Positions 6,767 through 7,162 of a stretch of DNA of 7,162 nucleotides are shown here, piece after piece. Location: assembly GCA_030833305.1 (NCBI GenBank), contig JAURHL010000098.1:1-7162 (forward strand), given 5' to 3'. Origin of the DNA: Acidimicrobiales bacterium (GTDB lineage: Bacteria; Actinomycetota; Acidimicrobiia; Acidimicrobiales; Ilumatobacteraceae). The position numbers and the translations under genes were made by a program. Numbering within the stretch: position 1 is the first letter of the stretch; each line of letters opens with the position of its first letter. The notes under the pieces are model-generated. The model saw only the letters and a list, made by a program, of their open reading frames with translations, searched no databases and was not told the DNA's origin.

Positions 6767-6818
6767 GAGCGCATGGTAACTCTCGGTGCCACACCGGCCC
6801 GATTCTCGCTGTCCGCCG
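6767..6818 (-). other. Gap between LLM oxidoreductase and acyl-CoA synthetase, with a small hairpin
   Basis: This 52-nt spacer has no convincing -35/-10 promoter and no T-run that would make a terminator. It contains a perfect 5-bp inverted repeat, CGGTG-TGG-CACCG on the minus strand (6784-6796), about 17 bases before the synthetase ATG. The loop of only three bases and the lack of a strong ribosome binding site leave its role open. Cotranscription across the gap is the simplest reading. Confidence 0.4.
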
Positions 6819-7162
6819 CTAGGACTCGGCGACTTCGGCGACGGCTTGCGACAAGACGTCGAGTTCGTGGTCGGACGACTCGACGTTCACAGAATCGAGG
6901 CGAAGGTCGGTCACACCAGCCTCGCTTAGGCGCGCGGTTTCCGATCGCAGGACACCCCACTCAGGTGTGCCACTCCGAAATCCGGGTACGCCGACGCGCG
7001 TCTCCACGCGCAGATCATCTGACTGTCGACCGGCCTCGTCGAGTGCCCTCGTGATCGCTGAGATGCCACCGGCTGGCTCGGCGATGTCGGGACCCCACGG
7101 AATCCAGCCGTCGCCGAAACGCACAATTCGCTCGATCGTGCGCGCCTTACTCGTGCCAGCGA
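6819..7162 (-). CDS. LLM-class flavin/F420-dependent oxidoreductase, C-terminal part, 5' end beyond window
   Basis: The minus strand enters the window in an open frame and runs about 114 codons to a TAG at 6821-6819. The sequence IERIVRFGDGWIPWGP near the left of the visible protein matches the conserved C-terminal segment of luciferase-like monooxygenases (RxGDGWxP), a TIM-barrel family using FMNH2 or coenzyme F420. The following stretch (ITRALDEAGRQSDDLRV) fits the usual helix in which the enzyme counts downstream of that motif, and the final 40 residues form a standard helix-strand-helix end. A GTG at 7124 lies inside the conserved motif and is not the true start. The cofactor-binding N-terminal half is outside the window, so FMN versus F420 cannot be decided. 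It lies upstream of the acyl-CoA synthetase in the same direction, with a 52-nt gap, so it may be the first visible gene of the operon and oxidise or reduce the pathway substrate. Confidence 0.85.
   Translation of the reverse strand, partial: AGTSKARTIERIVRFGDGWIPWGPDIAEPAGGISAITRALDEAGRQSDDLRVETRVGVPGFRSGTPEWGVLRSETARLSEAGVTDLRLDSVNVESSDHELDVLSQAVAEVAES

Noticed and set aside
5426..7054. Long plus-strand open frame of 542 codons
   Set aside because: It lies antisense to the acyl-CoA synthetase and the LLM gene, both of which have complete family motifs. The translation is low in recognisable motifs and rich in Arg, His and Asp, as expected for a shadow of a GC-rich gene.
1..7162. Mobile element, CRISPR array, toxin-antitoxin or defence system
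   Set aside because: No transposase or integrase motifs, no regularly spaced repeats, no terminal inverted repeats and no small gene pair are visible; all the sequence is accounted for by metabolic enzymes.

Overview
The window is a compact, single-strand block of catabolic genes, all transcribed on the minus strand (right to left as numbered). GC content is around 60% by eye. The gene families present are an LLM-class flavin/F420-type oxidoreductase, a FadD3-like acyl-CoA synthetase, amidohydrolase-2 proteins, a family III CoA-transferase, an adducin-like class II aldolase and a zinc alcohol dehydrogenase. That mixture is typical of Actinomycetota (Mycobacteriales-like or Acidimicrobiia-like). 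No rRNA, tRNA or other phylogenetic marker is present, so this placement is an inference.

In order of transcription: (1) C-terminal part of a luciferase-like monooxygenase, 7162 to 6819, its 5' end beyond the window; (2) acyl-CoA synthetase, 6766 to 5174; (3) amidohydrolase copy 1, 5160 to 3937; (4) family III CoA-transferase, 3940 to 2666; (5) class II aldolase/adducin-domain protein, 2580 to 1786; (6) amidohydrolase copy 2, 1776 to 523; (7) zinc-dependent alcohol dehydrogenase, 521 to 1, its 3' end beyond the window. Most junctions are very tight: a 13-nt gap with the stop inside an AGGAGG, a 4-nt ATGA overlap, a 9-nt gap carrying GGAG, and a 1-nt gap. The genes are very probably one operon. 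The only appreciable gaps are 52 nt (before the acyl-CoA synthetase) and 85 nt (before the aldolase). No convincing promoter or terminator is visible, and there is no gene-free stretch longer than 85 nt.

Taken together the products look like a pathway that activates an organic acid to its CoA thioester (synthetase, and perhaps CoA transfer), oxidises or reduces it (LLM enzyme, alcohol dehydrogenase), and cleaves carbon-carbon bonds or removes carboxyl groups (aldolase-fold protein, two amidohydrolase-fold proteins). The substrate cannot be read from the sequence. The closest remembered relative of the synthetase is FadD3 of steroid-ring catabolism, so an alicyclic or aromatic acid is a reasonable guess and no more.

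The most interesting points are: the two amidohydrolase paralogues share an altered active site (Asp-x-His instead of His-x-His, and Glu where characterised relatives have the catalytic His); the aldolase-fold protein keeps its three zinc histidines but lacks the catalytic Glu; and a coding-looking short frame with its own ribosome binding site runs out of frame into the aldolase start. I saw no mobile element, CRISPR array, RNA gene or defence system.
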